From positions 1,736,001-1,800,000 of the forward strand of contig NZ_CP042819.1 of assembly GCF_008065155.1 (NCBI RefSeq): 64,000 nucleotides of DNA, given 5' to 3'. How positions within the stretch are numbered: position 1 is the stretch's first letter; every line of letters starts with the position of its first letter. Below, one piece after another: positions 46,946 to 54,770 of this stretch. The position numbers and the translations under genes were made by a program. The notes under the pieces are model-generated. The model searched no databases. It was not told where the DNA came from and saw only the letters and a program-made list of their open reading frames with translations. This DNA is from Octadecabacter sp. SW4 (GTDB taxonomy: Bacteria; Pseudomonadota; Alphaproteobacteria; Rhodobacterales; Rhodobacteraceae).

Positions 46946-48169
46946 TTAACCGGCAAGGTCGGCACGATTCAGCGCACAATGCGACCACAGCCCGTCCAGG
47001 GCCGTCACCAGCGCATCCATCTCGCGCGGGCCATGCACGGGGCTGGGGGTAAAGCGCAGGCGTTCGGTGCCACGTGGGACCGTCGGAAAGTTGATCGGCT
47101 GCACGTAAATCCCATGCATTTCCAACAACATATCCGACAGCTTCTTGGTGTGGATCGGGTCGCCGACGATCAGGGGCACGATGTGGCTGCCGTGATCAAT
47201 GATCGGCAAGCCCAGCCCCTTGAGCCGCATTTTCAGGATTTTCGCCTGCTGCTGATGGGCATCCCGCAGGGCCTGATCGCCCTTGAGATGCGCCACCGAC
47301 GCCGCAGCACCAGCGGCCACGGCGGGTGGCAGCGATGTGGTGAAAATGAACCCCGGCGCATAGGAACGCACCGCATCGGCCATCTTGGTGCTGGTGGCGA
47401 TATAGCCGCCCATCACGCCATAGGCCTTGCCCAGAGTGCCGTTGATAATGTCGATCCGGCCCAGCAATCCATCGCGTTCGGCCACCCCGCCCCCGCGCGG
47501 GCCATACATGCCCACGGCGTGCACTTCATCCAGATAGGTCAGCGCGCCAAATTCGTCGGCGATATCGCAGATTTCCGCAATCGGCCCAAAATCACCATCC
47601 ATCGAATAGATCGATTCAAAGGCGATCAATTTTGGCACTTCGGGCGGCAAAGCGGCCAATTGCGCCCGCAGATCGTCCAGATCATTGTGCTTGAAGATGC
47701 GCTTGGCGCCGCCATTGCGGCGGATGCCCTCGATCATGCTGGCGTGGTTCAGGCTGTCGGACAGGATCACCAGCCCGGGAAACAGGCGCGGCAGGGTCGA
47801 AAGGGTCGCGTCATTGGCGATATAGGCGCTGGTGAACAGCAGTGCCGCTTCCTTGCCGTGCAGATCGGCCAGTTCGCCCTCAAGCCGCTTGTGATAGATC
47901 GTCGTGCCGGAAATATTGCGTGTGCCGCCCGATCCTGCGCCGGTGGCATCCAGTGCCGCGTGCATCGCGGCCAGAACCACAGGGTGTTGCCCCATCCCCA
48001 GATAATCGTTGCCACACCAGACGGTGATGGGCTGTTCGCTGCCGTCGGGCTTGCGCCAGATCGCATGGGGAAACTGGCCCTTTTGGCGTTCTATATCAAT
48101 AAACGTGCGATAACGCCCCTCAAGGTGAAGGCGGGCGATGGCGGCATCAAGTTGCGCGTCGAAATCCAA
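46946..48169 (-). CDS. hemA: 5-aminolevulinate synthase (C4 pathway)
   Basis: 407-residue ALAS condensing glycine and succinyl-CoA, the first step of haem and, where present, bacteriochlorophyll synthesis in alphaproteobacteria. It has the usual motifs [38 protein letters not shown] and the PLP lysine region [13 protein letters not shown]. The family N-terminus ([15 protein letters not shown]) begins at a TTG codon at 48169 with ggaaac before it. No ATG gives that end, so translation probably starts at TTG, which would lower expression. Confidence 0.95.
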   Translation of the reverse strand: MDFDAQLDAAIARLHLEGRYRTFIDIERQKGQFPHAIWRKPDGSEQPITVWCGNDYLGMGQHPVVLAAMHAALDATGAGSGGTRNISGTTIYHKRLEGELADLHGKEAALLFTSAYIANDATLSTLPRLFPGLVILSDSLNHASMIEGIRRNGGAKRIFKHNDLDDLRAQLAALPPEVPKLIAFESIYSMDGDFGPIAEICDIADEFGALTYLDEVHAVGMYGPRGGGVAERDGLLGRIDIINGTLGKAYGVMGGYIATSTKMADAVRSYAPGFIFTTSLPPAVAAGAAASVAHLKGDQALRDAHQQQAKILKMRLKGLGLPIIDHGSHIVPLIVGDPIHTKKLSDMLLEMHGIYVQPINFPTVPRGTERLRFTPSPVHGPREMDALVTALDGLWSHCALNRADLAG

Positions 48170-48482
48170 GTCGTTTCCAATTCTTGCAGCTTGCGCGACC
48201 TTCGCCGCGCAGATTGGTCCTTTGCGTGATATAGAATCCCGTCCCGACGGGCAACAGGTTACAAATTGCCGCCCCCATGCTGTCTTCGTTGGTGTCGCGC
48301 AAACCTTGGAAAGGACGGCCCCCGACCGCGGGTGGGGGGTGAAGCCCCCGCCCATGGGGGCGGTCGGGGGCTGTCCGGTCTGCCGCCGGACGATGCAACG
48401 CACCTCAAACACGCCGTGCAAGGCTGGACACGGCATCGCCATACGATAGGGTCAGCCAAAATCCCAACTGCCGGAGGCACCC
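48170..48482. other. Structured intergenic region between hemA and an M20 peptidase gene
   Basis: 313 bases between divergent genes. Bases 48313-48376 form a 16-bp stem (GGACGGCCCCCGACCG with CGGTCGGGGGCTGTCC, one G-T wobble) that encloses GGGGG and CCCCC runs able to pair in two ways. A second stem GTCCGG / CCGGAC (48373-48391) shares four bases with it, so the two are mutually exclusive. The hemA promoter must lie between the structure and 48169, but no confident -35/-10 is seen. Confidence 0.6.
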
Positions 48483-49856
48483 ATGTCCCTTGATCCCGTC
48501 CTGTCCCGTATCGACACCGACCTTGACGCGGCGCTGGACCGCCTGATGGACTTCATGCGCCTGCAATCGATCAGCACCGATCCCGCCTTCACACCGCAGG
48601 TCGACAAGGCCGCCGACTGGCTGGTCGCCGATCTCCAATCGCTGGGTGTGGATGTGACCAAACACAAAACACCCGGCCATCCGATGGTTGTCGGCCACTT
48701 GGACGGGGATGGCCCGCACCTGCTGTTTTACGGCCACTACGACGTGCAACCCGTTGATCCGCTTGACCTTTGGGACAACCCCCCGTTTGAACCCGGCATC
48801 AGTGACACCCCCAACGGCCGCGTCATTCGCGGGCGCGGCGCATCTGACGACAAGGGCCAGTTGATGACCTTTGTCGAAGCCTGCCGCGCGTGGAAGGCCG
48901 TGCATGGCACCCTGCCCTGCAAGCTGACCTTCCTGTTCGAGGGCGAGGAAGAATCCGGCTCGCCATCCCTCGTGCCCTTCATGGAGGCGCACAAAGACGA
49001 ACTTTGCTGCGATCTGGCGCTGATCTGCGACACCAGCATGGTCGCCCCAGGTGTGCCGTCGATCGCCAGCCAGTTGCGCGGGATGCTCAAGGATGAATTT
49101 ACCCTGCATGGCCCTGCGATGGACCTGCATTCGGGCCATTATGGCGGCCCCGCCGTGAACCCCCTGCGCGAAATCAGCCGGATCATCGCCAGCTTTCACG
49201 ATGATAGCGGGCGCGTTGCCGTGGAGGGCTTTTATGATGGCGTGAACGAGATTGGCGACACCCTGAAACGCCAGTGGGAGAACAGCGGCTTTGACGAGGC
49301 TGATTATCTGGCCAACGCCGGCCTGACCCGTGCCAGTGGCGAGGCGGGCTATTCCACACTGGAACAGCAATGGGCGCGCCCGACATTGGAGATCAACGGG
49401 CTGTGGGGCGGCTATCAGGGGGCGGGATCAAAAACCGTGATTCCGGCGCAGGCCCATTGCAAGATCACCTGCCGCCTTGTGGGCGACATGGACCCCGACA
49501 TGCTGCGCGACAAGGTGCGCGCCCATGTCGAAGGGCAGTTACGCCCCGACACCCGCGTCACTTGGGACAACGATCTGGAAGGATCAAAAGCCGCCGTGAT
49601 GAACATCGACCGGCCCGAATTCGAGGCCGCGCGCCACGCCCTGTCGGATGAATGGAACCGCGAAGCGGTGTTTGTCGGCATGGGCGGATCAATCCCGATC
49701 GCGGGCCATTTCAAGGACGTGCTGGGCATGGACGCGATGCTGATCGGCTTTGCCCAGGAAGACGACCGCATCCACAGCCCGAACGAAAAATACGACCTGC
49801 GCAGTTTTCACAAGGGCATCCGAAGCTGGGCGCGTGTCTTGGACGCCCTGACGTGA
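48483..49856 (+). CDS. M20 family zinc dipeptidase
   Basis: 457-residue metallopeptidase of the M20 (DapE/ArgE/carnosinase) family. The metal ligands are in LLFYGHYDVQP, the GRGASDDKGQ segment and FEGEEESGSP, and LICDTSMVAPGVPS follows. It cleaves small peptides or N-acyl amino acids; the exact substrate cannot be set. Ribosome-binding site ccggaggc, ATG 48483. It is translationally coupled to the S41 gene (GTGA overlap). Confidence 0.93.
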   Translation: MSLDPVLSRIDTDLDAALDRLMDFMRLQSISTDPAFTPQVDKAADWLVADLQSLGVDVTKHKTPGHPMVVGHLDGDGPHLLFYGHYDVQPVDPLDLWDNPPFEPGISDTPNGRVIRGRGASDDKGQLMTFVEACRAWKAVHGTLPCKLTFLFEGEEESGSPSLVPFMEAHKDELCCDLALICDTSMVAPGVPSIASQLRGMLKDEFTLHGPAMDLHSGHYGGPAVNPLREISRIIASFHDDSGRVAVEGFYDGVNEIGDTLKRQWENSGFDEADYLANAGLTRASGEAGYSTLEQQWARPTLEINGLWGGYQGAGSKTVIPAQAHCKITCRLVGDMDPDMLRDKVRAHVEGQLRPDTRVTWDNDLEGSKAAVMNIDRPEFEAARHALSDEWNREAVFVGMGGSIPIAGHFKDVLGMDAMLIGFAQEDDRIHSPNEKYDLRSFHKGIRSWARVLDALT

Positions 49857-51151
49857 TCAGGCGGCTTCTGAACTGGGCGTTTTGGGGGATTGGCACGCTG
49901 ATCGCCCTTGTGGTTCTCACCTGGCCTGCCTTCATGCCGGAGCGCGGCGCACGCGGGCTTTGGGCCACCGATGGCTACGGGCTGGTGCTTGATATCGGGC
50001 GGTTCCGGCTGGACGTCTACGAGGTCAACAGCGCGACTTGCCTGACCTATCTGACCGGCCCCGCCCATTCCCTTGCCCTGCGCGCGCTGGCAAATGCGGA
50101 TTTTTCGGCCACGGACGGTGTGCTGACAATCAACGTGCAAGGCACGGTGAACCCCATCATTGCCACCCCCATCGCCGCACTGCCCGCCCGTTGCGGCACC
50201 ACCCCGCAGCCCGGCACCCCGCGCGAAAACTTTGAGGCGATGTGGACCGTGATGAACGAAAACTATGCCTTCTTTGATCTGCATGGTGTCGATTGGGCCG
50301 CGCGCTATGACCAGTTTGCGCGGCAATTCACCGACGATCTGGACGATACCGCCACCTTTGATCTCATGACGCAGGTTCTGGCACCTTTGGATGATGGCCA
50401 CACCTATATCGTCGCCCCTGCCCTGTCGCGCGGCTTTAGCCCCGCCACCTATGTGGATTGGGCCGAGGAGCGCACTGCATTTCTTGAGGTTCCCCGCGCG
50501 CGCGGCCTGACCAGCGTTGCAAACACAGGGCTGGAATACGGCGTGCTTGAGGGCAATACCGGCTATGTCCTGATCCGGCACATGGGCGCGAACGCGGGCC
50601 TGTTTGGCACCGAGGACGGGCTGGCCAGTGACGGATTCGCCGAAGTGGCGGGCGCCTTGGCCAATACCGATGCGATCGTCATCGACCTGCGCCTGAACCC
50701 CGGTGGATCAGACAGTGTCGGGCTGACATACGCGGGATTTTTCGCAACCGAACCGTTGCTCTGCTGCACCAAGGTGACGCGCAACGCCAACGGCTTTGGC
50801 GACCCGTTCGAAATCATGGTTTCGCCAGCCGGACCGCGCGCATTGACCCAACCTGTGACGCTGCTGACCAGCGGCTATTCCGCAAGTGCGGCTGAGATAT
50901 TCACCCTTGCAATGCGCGACCTGCCACAGGTTACGGTCGTGGGTGAAGCGACTGCGGGCGGACAATCCGACATTATGGAAGTGACCCTGCCCAACGGCTT
51001 TGTGCTGGGCTTGTCGCATCAGCGCTATTTTGCGGCCGATGGCTCGCTTTATGAACGGATTGGCGTGCCGCCTGATATCGTATCCGCCTTTGACGCCGAC
51101 GCGATGCGCCGTGGCGATGACCCGCAACTGGATGCGCTCCTGCGCGATTAG
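49853..51151 (+). CDS. S41 family peptidase (tail-specific protease fold)
   Basis: 432-residue protein with one N-terminal transmembrane helix (about 7-28) and a periplasmic S41 domain. It has the core IDLRLNPGGSDSVG, the catalytic Ser in TSGYSASAAEIFTLAMR and GEATAGGQSD after it; no clear PDZ domain. GTG at 49853 overlaps the M20 stop by four bases. The pair suggests stepwise degradation of a peptide or protein in envelope and cytosol. Confidence 0.88.
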   Translation: MIRRLLNWAFWGIGTLIALVVLTWPAFMPERGARGLWATDGYGLVLDIGRFRLDVYEVNSATCLTYLTGPAHSLALRALANADFSATDGVLTINVQGTVNPIIATPIAALPARCGTTPQPGTPRENFEAMWTVMNENYAFFDLHGVDWAARYDQFARQFTDDLDDTATFDLMTQVLAPLDDGHTYIVAPALSRGFSPATYVDWAEERTAFLEVPRARGLTSVANTGLEYGVLEGNTGYVLIRHMGANAGLFGTEDGLASDGFAEVAGALANTDAIVIDLRLNPGGSDSVGLTYAGFFATEPLLCCTKVTRNANGFGDPFEIMVSPAGPRALTQPVTLLTSGYSASAAEIFTLAMRDLPQVTVVGEATAGGQSDIMEVTLPNGFVLGLSHQRYFAADGSLYERIGVPPDIVSAFDADAMRRGDDPQLDALLRD

Positions 51152-51369
51152 GATTTCAGCACCACCGCGCGCACCGCCTTGGCCACCAGCAAGGCCCAGG
51201 GCGCGGCATGCAGCAGCAGATCAAAGATATCGACGGGCCGCGACAGCCTGCCCGCAACCAGCATCTTGAGCTTTTCCCAGATATGCGGTTCGGGGAAAAA
51301 GGGCGCAAGGCCCAGCGTGAGTGCCGCAAGGATCGCGAGGGTCCACGGGATTTGATCAAGGAATTGCAT
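51148..51369 (-). CDS. Small membrane protein of the type annotated RND transporter
   Basis: 73-residue protein with two hydrophobic helices around an amphipathic loop (PEPHIWEKLKMLVAGRLSRPVDIFDLLLH). Relatives are common in Rhodobacterales and are usually called RND transporter without proof. Its TAA overlaps the S41 stop by three bases; the two genes are convergent. ATG 51369 follows aaagggcagagc. Confidence 0.8.
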   Translation of the reverse strand: MQFLDQIPWTLAILAALTLGLAPFFPEPHIWEKLKMLVAGRLSRPVDIFDLLLHAAPWALLVAKAVRAVVLKS

Positions 51370-51471
51370 GCTCTGCCCTTTCGTTACGGGATGACATAAG
51401 GGCAGAGTGGCAGATAATCCATGCCAAAAGCGGAATGTATTGTCGCAGGCCTTCGCGCATGGTCCAAAAGA

Positions 51472-51604
51472 TCTGATCGGCGGCCCGTGGGTGGGCGATG
51501 CAACCATGCCGTCGTCGCACTTTATGGTGGCCGCAGTCATCTTGCCTGGCGGTGTCGCGCCCGGCTGGCATATCGCCGACCCGTGGGGCGGGCCGCCGAT
51601 CAGA
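51472..51604. repeat. Long inverted repeat near tRNA-Asp
   Basis: TCTGATCGGCGGCCCG (51472-51487) and its exact complement CGGGCCGCCGATCAGA (51589-51604) are 101 bases apart. Inside, GGGTGGGCGATGC and GCATATCGCCGACCC extend the stem imperfectly. As RNA this makes a long stem-loop of about 130 bases. It lies in the 291-bp gap between a small membrane protein gene and the first tRNA-Asp; the gap holds no recognised gene. Confidence 0.6.
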
Positions 51605-51660
51605 CCGGCGCCTGCGGCTTGATTCCGGTCTGCGTCACGGCATCAATCAAAGGGGAAAAG

Positions 51661-51737
51661 TGGCGCGGTTGACGGGGCTCGAACCCGCGACCTCCGGCGT
51701 GACAGGCCGGCACTCTAACCAGCTGAGCTACAACCGC
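51661..51737 (-). tRNA. tRNA-Asp (GTC)
   Basis: 77-nt cloverleaf including encoded CCA. Acceptor GCGGTTG pairs with CAACCGC, the anticodon loop is CTGTCAC (GTC), and the T arm has GGGTTCGAGCCCC. First of two nearly identical tandem copies 33 bases apart. Confidence 0.97.
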
Positions 51738-51770
51738 GCATCACGCATCAAGACGTTTCAGGGGGCAGTG

Positions 51771-51847
51771 TGGCGCGGTTGACGGGGCTCGAACCCGCGA
51801 CCTCCGGCGTGACAGGCCGGCACTCTAACCAACTGAGCTACAACCGC
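51771..51847 (-). tRNA. tRNA-Asp (GTC), second copy
   Basis: 77-nt copy differing from the first by one base in the D loop (GTTGG for GCTGG). The anticodon is GTC and CCA is encoded. The two are probably transcribed together from the right. Confidence 0.97.
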
Positions 51848-52070
51848 TCACTGCCCGCCCAAGGGTGTCCTCAAGCGTGACCTGCCTTCTAGGATGCACC
51901 TTGCACCCCGTCAAGCGCGAAGCGCACCAAATCAGCGGCATTTTTCGCCCGCCAGGGCCACCGACCCGAAGCCGCGCCCCCTGATTTACAATAAATCATT
52001 GAATTGCAGGATGTTCCGCGTCATTCTGCATCCTGTCGCAAGACAAATGCCACCCTGGGGAGGGTCACAT

Positions 52071-52832
52071 ATGACGATGTCTCGCCGGACATTTCTGTCC
52101 GCAAGCGCTGCGGCTTTGTCCGCTGCCGCCACACCGGTGCGCGCCCGACCGCTGATTGCCCTGCCCGACGATATCGTCGAAAGGGACGGCGCGACAATCA
52201 CCGCCATCAGCACGCCTTCGCCCGTGGTGGCGATGACATTTGATGACGGGCCACACCCCAGCCTGACGCCACGCCTGCTGGATCTGCTGGCGGCGCGCAA
52301 TCTGCGCGCGACCTTCTACCTGATTGGTAACCGTGTGGTGCAATACCCCGCCATCGCCCGCCGGATCGCCGCCGAGGGGCACGAGATTGGCAACCACAGC
52401 TGGTCGCACCCGTTTCTGGACGGCTATTCCGACGGCGCTGTCATCCGTGAGATCGATCGCACTACGGATGCGATCTATCAGATCACCGGCCGCCCACCGG
52501 TTACGTTTCGCCCACCCTACGGCGCATTCAACCGCCGCCAGCGCCTGATGCTGCACGCGGCGCGCTCCATGCCCACGGTCCTGTGGTCGGTTGACCCGCA
52601 AGACTGGCGCCGCCCCGGCGCCTCTGTGGTCGCCGACCGGATTCTTGGACATTCCAGCTCGGGGTCGATCATCCTGAGCCATGATATCCACAGCGGCACG
52701 ATTGACGCGATGCCCCGCGCGCTGGACGGGCTGACCGGGCGCGGCCTGCGCTTTGCCACGATGTCGCAAATGCTGGGCTGGCCCACATGGCAAAACCGCA
52801 ATTTTCGCCGGGTCATTCAGGCCGCAAGCTAG
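52071..52832 (+). CDS. Tat-exported polysaccharide deacetylase (NodB type)
   Basis: 253-residue CE4 enzyme with a twin-arginine signal (SRRTFLSASAAALSAAA). The NodB domain has catalytic Asp58-Asp59 in TFDDGPH, metal ligands His109 and His113 (HSWSH), FRPPYGAFN and a C-terminal ILSHDIHSG with the second catalytic His. It removes N-acetyl groups from an amino-sugar polymer, probably peptidoglycan or an exopolymer, in the periplasm. ATG 52071 follows ggggaggg. No capsule genes are adjacent. Confidence 0.92.
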   Translation: MTMSRRTFLSASAAALSAAATPVRARPLIALPDDIVERDGATITAISTPSPVVAMTFDDGPHPSLTPRLLDLLAARNLRATFYLIGNRVVQYPAIARRIAAEGHEIGNHSWSHPFLDGYSDGAVIREIDRTTDAIYQITGRPPVTFRPPYGAFNRRQRLMLHAARSMPTVLWSVDPQDWRRPGASVVADRILGHSSSGSIILSHDIHSGTIDAMPRALDGLTGRGLRFATMSQMLGWPTWQNRNFRRVIQAAS

Positions 52833-52909
52833 GGAACAGACCGTTAACTTTAGTCAATGCGTGCCGCCTTCGGATGCCAAATAATCATGGCATGGAGAAG
52901 GAGAACACC

Positions 52910-53083
52910 ATGAAGAAACTTAGTATTGCTTTTGCTTTGACCGGCTTGCTGGCCGCATGTGAAGACCCGCTGGGAACGGCACAGACCGGTGTCGCCAGTG
53001 ACAGCGACATCGTGACAACGGCTGTCGATGACAATCAGGATCGCGACCAGGATCACACACAAACCCAGGGTGGGCGTCCGTAA
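52910..53083 (+). CDS. 57-residue lipoprotein
   Basis: Small predicted lipoprotein with signal MKKLSIAFALTGLLAAC (lipobox LLAAC, Cys17) and a short, acidic, Asp/Gln-rich tail that looks disordered. It resembles entericidin-like or hypothetical short lipoproteins but matches none clearly. Ribosome-binding site gaaggag; a hairpin follows the stop. Confidence 0.75.
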   Translation: MKKLSIAFALTGLLAACEDPLGTAQTGVASDSDIVTTAVDDNQDRDQDHTQTQGGRP

Positions 53084-53108
53084 GGTTCACCACTGCACCG
53101 ACATTGGC

Positions 53109-53148
53109 ACAGCCCCCGGACCCCGCAACATCGGGGCACGGGGGCTGT
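53109..53148 (+). terminator. Hairpin after the small lipoprotein gene
   Basis: ACAGCCCCCG / CGGGGGCTGT outer stem with an inner CCCCG / CGGGG stem and a 6-base loop. No U tract follows, so the terminator call is moderate. Confidence 0.55.
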
Positions 53149-53161
53149 CGCTGTTGCGACG

Positions 53162-53203
53162 TTGATCAAGATCAAAGCATCTTTATGTTTGAATGCTTAT
53201 AGT
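53162..53203 (+). promoter_or_regulatory. FNR-type promoter of the Crp/Fnr regulator gene
   Basis: TTGATCAAGATCAA (53162-53175) matches the FNR consensus TTGAT-N4-ATCAA exactly. TATAGT at 53198-53203 is a good -10. It puts the start near 53210 and the box centre at -41.5, the canonical class II activator position. No -35 is needed in that layout. A second perfect box lies inside the gene at 53372-53385. Confidence 0.85.
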
Positions 53204-53307
53204 CCTCCCACGACCCCTTGCCCAAGGTCTGCGATGCGCAGCCTGATACAGCGCAAGTTATTTCAACGGCGCTGGTGCGTCCCACCCCGCCCTGCAAGAG
53301 AGGCCGC

Positions 53308-54051
53308 ATGTCAACGTCACTTTTGAAACAATCCCCGCCACAGCCCACCAGATACTGGTTCGATCACGTTCTTGATCCCGATCAAAGTGCAAGGTTCCGC
53401 GCCGTGCTGACGACGCACAGCCGCCACTATGCGGCTGGCCGTCTGATAAAAAGCGACGCCGACGACAGTCACGCGATCTATGTGGTGATGGATGGTTGGG
53501 CCAGTATTTTCAAATCTATGCCCGAAGGCCAGACGCAGATCATCGATTTTGGCCTGCCGGGGGATTTCTTTGATCTGACCTCGGTGGACGGCGTGACCGT
53601 TGCTATGGGGCTTGAGACAGTGACAGACGCCACCATCGCCGCCGTCCCCCTGGCCGAATGGCTGGCGCTTGAACGCGCCGTGCCGCAGCTGGCCCAGGTC
53701 AACACGATGGAAGCGGCAGCGATCCGGACGCGGATTGCCGAACGGATGCTGCGGCTGGGGCGCGGCAAGGCCGACGAACGTCTGGCCTATGCCTTTCTGG
53801 AAATGGGCGTGCGCACCGGCGCGATGCGCGACGACACAATCGATTGCTATCATATGCCCGTCACCCAACAACAGATCGGCGAACTGATGGGGCTGACGGC
53901 GGTGCATGTCTGCCGCACGCTGCGGCGGATGGCGCGGCAGGGTCTTGTTTCGACGGCCGATCACATTGACCTTTGCATCTGCGACAGGGCGGCCCTTGAA
54001 GACCTTGCCGGGATCACTGCCGAAACTTTGGCACAGGAAATCCAGCCCTGA
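53308..54051 (+). CDS. Crp/Fnr family transcriptional regulator
   Basis: 247-residue regulator with a cNMP-binding-like beta-roll (about 30-140), a dimerisation helix (about 145-165) and a winged HTH (about 180-225: VTQQQIGELMGLTAVHVCRTLRRM). There is no N-terminal cysteine cluster, so it is not an oxygen-sensing FNR itself. The recognition helix reads VHVCR where FNR has ETISR, so it probably binds a different site and is a target of FnrL. Start MSTSLL (53308); upstream codons are open but unlike the family. Convergent overlap of 38 bases with the CBS gene. Confidence 0.9.
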   Translation: MSTSLLKQSPPQPTRYWFDHVLDPDQSARFRAVLTTHSRHYAAGRLIKSDADDSHAIYVVMDGWASIFKSMPEGQTQIIDFGLPGDFFDLTSVDGVTVAMGLETVTDATIAAVPLAEWLALERAVPQLAQVNTMEAAAIRTRIAERMLRLGRGKADERLAYAFLEMGVRTGAMRDDTIDCYHMPVTQQQIGELMGLTAVHVCRTLRRMARQGLVSTADHIDLCICDRAALEDLAGITAETLAQEIQP

Positions 54052-54499
54052 GATCCTCGGGCTTGACGCGCAGCGGTTTGCGGGAGCGTTGCTCGACGAT
54101 CTCGCCAAGGGTTTCGCCCGCCAGATGTTCACAGAAATCTTCGGCAATCATATCAAGGGTCAACAGCCCGACAACCCGCCCGCTGGCATCAAGAACCGGC
54201 AGGCGGCGCACCTGAAAGTCAGCCATCAACACTGTCGCATCCCGCACATCCTGATCGGGCGAACAGGTCAGCGGATCAAGGGTCATGAAGCGCGCGATGG
54301 GCTGCGCAAGTGCCGGTGCGCCAAACGGCGTGAGTTTGGTCGCGATATCACGGTCGGTGACGATCCCGACCAGCCGGTTCCGGTCAAGAACCAGCACCGC
54401 CCCGATATCGTCCTCGCGCATCATCGTTGTCACGGCAAGAACGGTCGCATCGGGACCAACCGTCACGGGTGGATGATCAATTAGACTTTTTACACGCAT
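54014..54499 (-). CDS. CBS-pair protein
   Basis: 161-residue protein with two CBS domains (about 5-60 and 70-125) and a short tail. The first has VTVGPDATVLAVTTMMREDDIGAVLVLD, the second DPLTCSPDQDVRDATVLMADFQVRRLPVLD. It may sense adenylates. Start chosen at MRVKSLIDH (54499). Its 3' end lies within the convergent Crp/Fnr gene, 38 bases of overlap. Different from the CBS protein at 7225, with only family-level likeness. Confidence 0.87.
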   Translation of the reverse strand: MRVKSLIDHPPVTVGPDATVLAVTTMMREDDIGAVLVLDRNRLVGIVTDRDIATKLTPFGAPALAQPIARFMTLDPLTCSPDQDVRDATVLMADFQVRRLPVLDASGRVVGLLTLDMIAEDFCEHLAGETLGEIVEQRSRKPLRVKPEDLRAGFPVPKFRQ

Positions 54500-54770
54500 C
54501 GTCGTTTCCGCAGCTTCAAGCGCGACACAGGGGCCTTCATTCGTCCCGCACCTCGCGCCACATATGTGTAAACGTCCCATCGTTCACCTGCTTGCGCATT
54601 ATCCTTTATCAATGCTCTGCGATTTTTATTTTGCTGCCCCATGCCAAATCCACAGCGCTTAACTTTCGTTAATTTTCGGTCCCCTACGACACATTAGAAT
54701 GATGGCATATTTCTTCGATTCACCCGCTGCGGGTGTTGTCGCGGATATCAATTTGCGAGGAGACGAGACA

